Of a DNA stretch of 64,000 bases, positions 61,122 to 64,000 are shown one piece after another. Positions within the stretch are counted from its first letter, which is position 1. Every line of letters starts with the position of its first letter. Below the pieces are notes generated by a model. The model was given only the letters and a program-made list of their open reading frames with translations. It ran no database searches and was not told where the DNA came from. The stretch is from Chalara sp. BL73. Taxonomy: Eukaryota; Ascomycota; Leotiomycetes; Helotiales. The DNA is taken from assembly GCA_918026815.1 (NCBI GenBank), contig CAKJVC010000205.1, positions 62,001-126,000 of the forward strand, written 5' to 3'. A program made the position numbers and the translations under genes.

Positions 61122-61295
61122 TGTCACGGCACGCGCTGTGAATTTACAGATACAAAAAGCAACAGTGGTGCAATACAAGAATCTATAGCTAAAGAAGGAA
61201 AAGGGAGCTCGAGGAGAGCAGGCTATATATACACGAGGAGCTCGGGGAGCTCGCCTAATATGGATCACGTGTGCTTGGGAGCACGCGACGTGACA
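61122..61295 (-). repeat. 5' LTR of Gypsy element B
   Basis: 174 bp; followed by duplication aattt (61296-61300). Internal flank matches that of element A's 5' LTR (inverse of TTATTTATAGC). Confidence 0.94.
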
Positions 61296-61374
61296 AATTT
61301 TTCGTTATTATTTTCGACAATTTAGTTTTTGTTACGTTTTTGTAAAAGTATTTTTTATAGCTAAATTCGGCTTG

Positions 61375-61744
61375 TGTAACAAATAAAGGGCAACAGGAGG
61401 GATTGCAATATAACAGAAAGAACACGCGACAGCAATGTAATAGATGTAACAATCGAAGGCATATAGACTCCTGATCACGTGGCAAGGTACGGACCCAAGA
61501 TGGGGGAGAGCCTATACGGACCCCTTTCGGACATGGCACTTATATCCTTTACGGACCTAAGTACAACACGAACTCCGGAAAAATATAAAAAGAGCTACAA
61601 AAAGCGTTTCTTATGTCTACAAGATTATTTTCTCTTTATGTTTTTTATATCCTTCGTACTAGACCTTTTAGAATACTACTATTAGCCTAAAATACGTACT
61701 CCTATATACCTCTACTCAGCCTGCGGTGTTCTAGCGTCGTTACA
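61375..61744 (-). repeat. Probable 3' LTR of a Gypsy element G
   Basis: A 370-bp GC-balanced block from TGTAACAAATAAAGGGC to GTCGTTACA. It contains a TATA-like AAAATATAAAAAGAGC near 61580. To its right lies a minus-strand Gypsy pol, so this would be that element's 3' LTR, with outer flank gcttg (61370-61374). The other LTR should lie beyond the window. Open frames across it are not considered genes. Confidence 0.6.
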
Positions 61745-61855
61745 ATAGAAACAGTAATGTATTGATATTAAAAGTATGCTTGTCAGTTTAACAGAGAAAC
61801 TCAAGCTTGCTTTTTTACTAAAAACTTTAGCTGTTTTTTATATTTTTTTAACTAT

Positions 61856-62014
61856 TGTCACGATCATGGATCATGTGACCTATATGGGCTTGGCGACCCC
61901 TCATTTCGTTCATGGTCGCGCACAACGATTGCCTTTCCTCCTTAGTTTAGTATTCTCGTAATAGAACCACCTTACTAGCCGCCTTGCCAGGCCAAAAGAT
62001 TTGGATACGTGACA
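61856..62014 (+). repeat. Solo LTR, family III, intact
   Basis: 159 bp, starts TGTCACGATCATGG, ends GATACGTGACA, duplication actat at 61851-61855 and 62015-62019. Unmutated; inserted in element G. Confidence 0.94.
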
Positions 62015-62024
62015 ACTATATTGT

Positions 62025-62255
62025 AACTGTTAGCCTGTAGCTGCTGTAATTGTATGTTTATTGTAGTTGTATATTTGTAGTTGTTGTAACTGTTAGCTTG
62101 TAGTTGCTGTAATAGTATATTTACTGTAATTGTATATTTATAGTTGCTGTAGCAGTATGCTTTAAAGCTGCTGTAGCGGTATGCTTTATGGCTGCTGTAG
62201 TTGTATATTTGTGGCTGCTATAGCTGCATGCTTGTAGTTGCTATAGTTATTATGA
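62025..62255. repeat. Minisatellite, about 24-bp unit
   Basis: Roughly nine imperfect tandem units of the type TTTATAGTTGCTGTAGCAGT plus four bases. On the minus strand it would code a Tyr/Gln/Ser/Asn-rich eight-residue repeat, in the part of element G downstream of integrase. Confidence 0.85.
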
Positions 62256-62259
62256 TATC

Positions 62260-63905
62260 CGTTTTTAACCGGCTTTGGCTGTTACACTGGCTGTTACAAC
62301 TATTCTCCTTTTATGGCTACTAGTTTTCGAGTAGCTAAACTAATAGTAACTAACCGACTAATAACTGATTGCTTTTATTAAAACTTTGTAAAGAAAAAAT
62401 AGCAATCATTTATTTTTTATTTTTTAGTTGCTTATGCCGTTTTATAGCATTTTATGCGTGCTTTATATTTTCAGCCGGAACTTATTAATTGTATTTTGTT
62501 GGCTATTTTTTTTACTTTACTAAGTAGTATAATTGACTTTTAATAACTGCTTGATTTTTAACTTTTTTTATTTTTTATTTTGCGTTTTTTTTTTAAATTA
62601 AGCAGTAGTAAAGTAGCTTTTTTTTGGGTTTATATTTTTTTAATAAGTTGTATTAAAAACACATTATATAGGTGACTGTATTTTTTTAGCAAAGCTAACT
62701 TGTAAGCTTAAAAGCCGACTTGTTCTAGTATTTTAAAAAGACTAATTTAGCGTAGTTGTAGCTTTTATTTTTTAGTTGTAAATTCCGAGTTGCTAGCTTA
62801 ACCAAATTACCGCGTTTAAACAATTTAAGCTAATGTTTTTAATTTTAGTATTTAGCTTGTTGTTTTTGGCTGTTTAAAAAAAAAAAAAAATTTTATTTTT
62901 TAGCTTTTGTAACTTTTCGATTCGGTTTCGAGCCGTTGGTGTTTCTTTTTGGCAGTGCTGTTATTTATATCGATTTTAAACTCTAAGTTGTAGCTATATA
63001 AAGCTATAAAAAAAGTGATTTTAGTGCTTAAGCTACGACTGTTATTGTATACGAATTCAGTACTGGAAAGTAGTTTTGCCTAATTTATTTGCTTTAAATT
63101 AGTATAGTATTAAAAATAGTTTTCGAAAATCCGATTTAAGATTTTTGTTTAGCTATTTGTTTAAAAATAAAAAGCTGTATTTATTCGTTTTATAATAAAA
63201 GAATAAACGTAAACTTTAGCTCAGAATTTAAAAGTAATTCGAGTGTTACAGTCAGAATTTCTTTTTTTAGAAATTTGTATTTTAGTTCAATATTTTTATA
63301 AAATATAGCTGCAAATTTTAATGCAGTTATATTAGTTGTTGTAAAAATGAATTTTGCTATTTTTGTATAGCGGTTTATAATTACTAAAATAAAGCTGTAT
63401 GCTTTTTTTTTTATATAGAATTTTGGCAGCTAAGTAATAAAATCGAAAAAAACTTTTTGCTATGGTTTTTTTTGGCACAAACAGTAGCTGTAATTTGCTG
63501 TATAGCTTGTGTCGAAAAATCGCAATATTTTAATATATAAAACAGCTAATTACATATTTTTTAATATTTTGTAGCAGTTTTGACTAATAGAATTTTTGTT
63601 TTGTCGATTTTTTAGTAGCCTATAAATTGGTTATTATAGTACAAATAAAATAGTTTTTGTGTTAAAGCTTTTTAAGCAAAAACTACAATTTTATTTTGGT
63701 ATTTCAAAAAAAAAAGGTTTATTGTATAACTGTTTCGGCTAGCGCTAGCTTTAAGCTTTTTTACAAGTTTTAAACATAAAAAATTAGTTTTTTGTAGTTT
63801 TTAAATCGAAGCTAATAAAGTATTTGCTGTTTGTTCCGCTAAAAGATTTTTGTTTTAAGTTGCTTTTTTAGAGTTTTTTTTAGTTACAACTTGAATTTTA
63901 ATTAG
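62260..63905 (-). pseudogene. Gypsy element G, pol fragment with integrase
   Basis: On the minus strand at about 63230-63420 the reading YSFILVIINRYTKIAKFIF, then TTTNITALKFAAIFYKNIEL, KYKFLKKEILTV matches the Gypsy integrase core (VIVDRxTKMxxFxP, AxxFYxxIxxxxGxP), with Asp to Asn and Gly/Pro lost. Mutation is milder than in C and D. The remaining part is not resolved into domains. The element continues beyond 64000. Confidence 0.72.
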
Positions 63906-63910
63906 ATCTA

Positions 63911-64000
63911 GTGTCAGGAGCTAAGGTTGATAAGCTTTACCATAGCCGACGTCGCCTGCCAGAATGCTTATCCTACTACATATACCAGTCTGGAACCTGA
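63911..64000. repeat. Start of a GC-rich LTR-like block, cut by window end
   Basis: From TGTCAGGAGCTAAGG onward base composition becomes normal. The TG start and abrupt boundary in mutated Gypsy DNA suggest an LTR insertion; the end is outside the window. Confidence 0.45.

Larger units (their letters stand above)
48977..61295 (-). mobile_element. Ty3/Gypsy LTR retrotransposon B, split by element A
   Basis: LTRs of 174 bp at 48977-49150 and 61122-61295, both reading TGTCACGGCACGCGCTGTG to CGCGACGTGACA, with duplication aattt at 48972-48976 and 61296-61300. Coding is on the minus strand, so 61122-61295 is the 5' LTR. Native length is about 6.1 kb after removing element A. It lies in a Copia remnant. 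Confidence 0.95.

Noticed and set aside
61479..61685. 68-codon open frame on the plus strand
   Set aside because: It lies in an LTR-like block and shows no protein similarity.
1..64000. Mitochondrial origin because of the extreme AT content
   Set aside because: LTR retrotransposons, pogo, hAT and MULE elements and a spliced SDR gene are nuclear; no respiratory gene or mitochondrial rRNA is seen.

Overview
The window is repeat-dense, AT-rich DNA from a filamentous ascomycete (Pezizomycotina). The evidence is a stack of fungal transposon families (Ty3/Gypsy with chromodomain, Ty1/Copia, pogo/Fot1, Tc1, hAT, MULE), a fungal-type intron in the only host-like gene, and the mark of repeat-induced point mutation (RIP): CAG/CAA/TGG codons turned into stops, Asp to Asn and Cys/His to Tyr at catalytic and zinc sites, with CpG left in place. 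No rRNA, tRNA, CRISPR array or bacterial-type gene was recognised. Gene-poor heterochromatin, possibly pericentromeric, is the likely setting (inference).

Left block, 1-17297: a Russian doll. An old pogo-like element (E0) holds an LTR copy at the window edge, a whole Gypsy element (C, 459-12790, TSD cttgt) and a second pogo element (E2, 13277-16650). C itself carries a hAT element (533-4069, TSD tatgaaat), a third pogo copy (E1, 6355-8194) and two solo LTRs. E2 carries a solo LTR and a Tc1 element (14650-15949).

Middle, 17298-44483: solo LTRs, pogo copy E4 (19274-21130), Gypsy chromovirus D (21341-30358, TSD acata) and, inside D, a complete MULE (26501-29080) with 73-bp TIRs, a 9-bp TSD and an open 656-codon transposase gene. 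The MULE shows little or no RIP in a host element that is wrecked. Then follow an unclassified relic with a long-TIR insertion (31341-32123), Gypsy element E (34698-41586, TSD ataca, coding on minus) and a hAT relic with a smaller hAT-type insertion.

Gene island, about 44484-45850: an intact two-exon short-chain dehydrogenase/reductase gene on the minus strand and a broken coding relic cut by the hAT end. This is the only region that looks like normal host coding DNA.

Right block, 46386-64000: LTR fragments, a Copia relic with an in-frame 75-bp tandem duplication in its reverse transcriptase, then Gypsy element B (48977-61295, TSD aattt) with a second copy of the same family, A (49906-56084, TSD gtatt), nested inside it in the opposite direction, making a giant inverted repeat. 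A further Gypsy element (G) runs off the right end.

The intact candidate coding sequences are the MULE transposase and the SDR. Everything else with recognisable protein similarity is a pseudogene.
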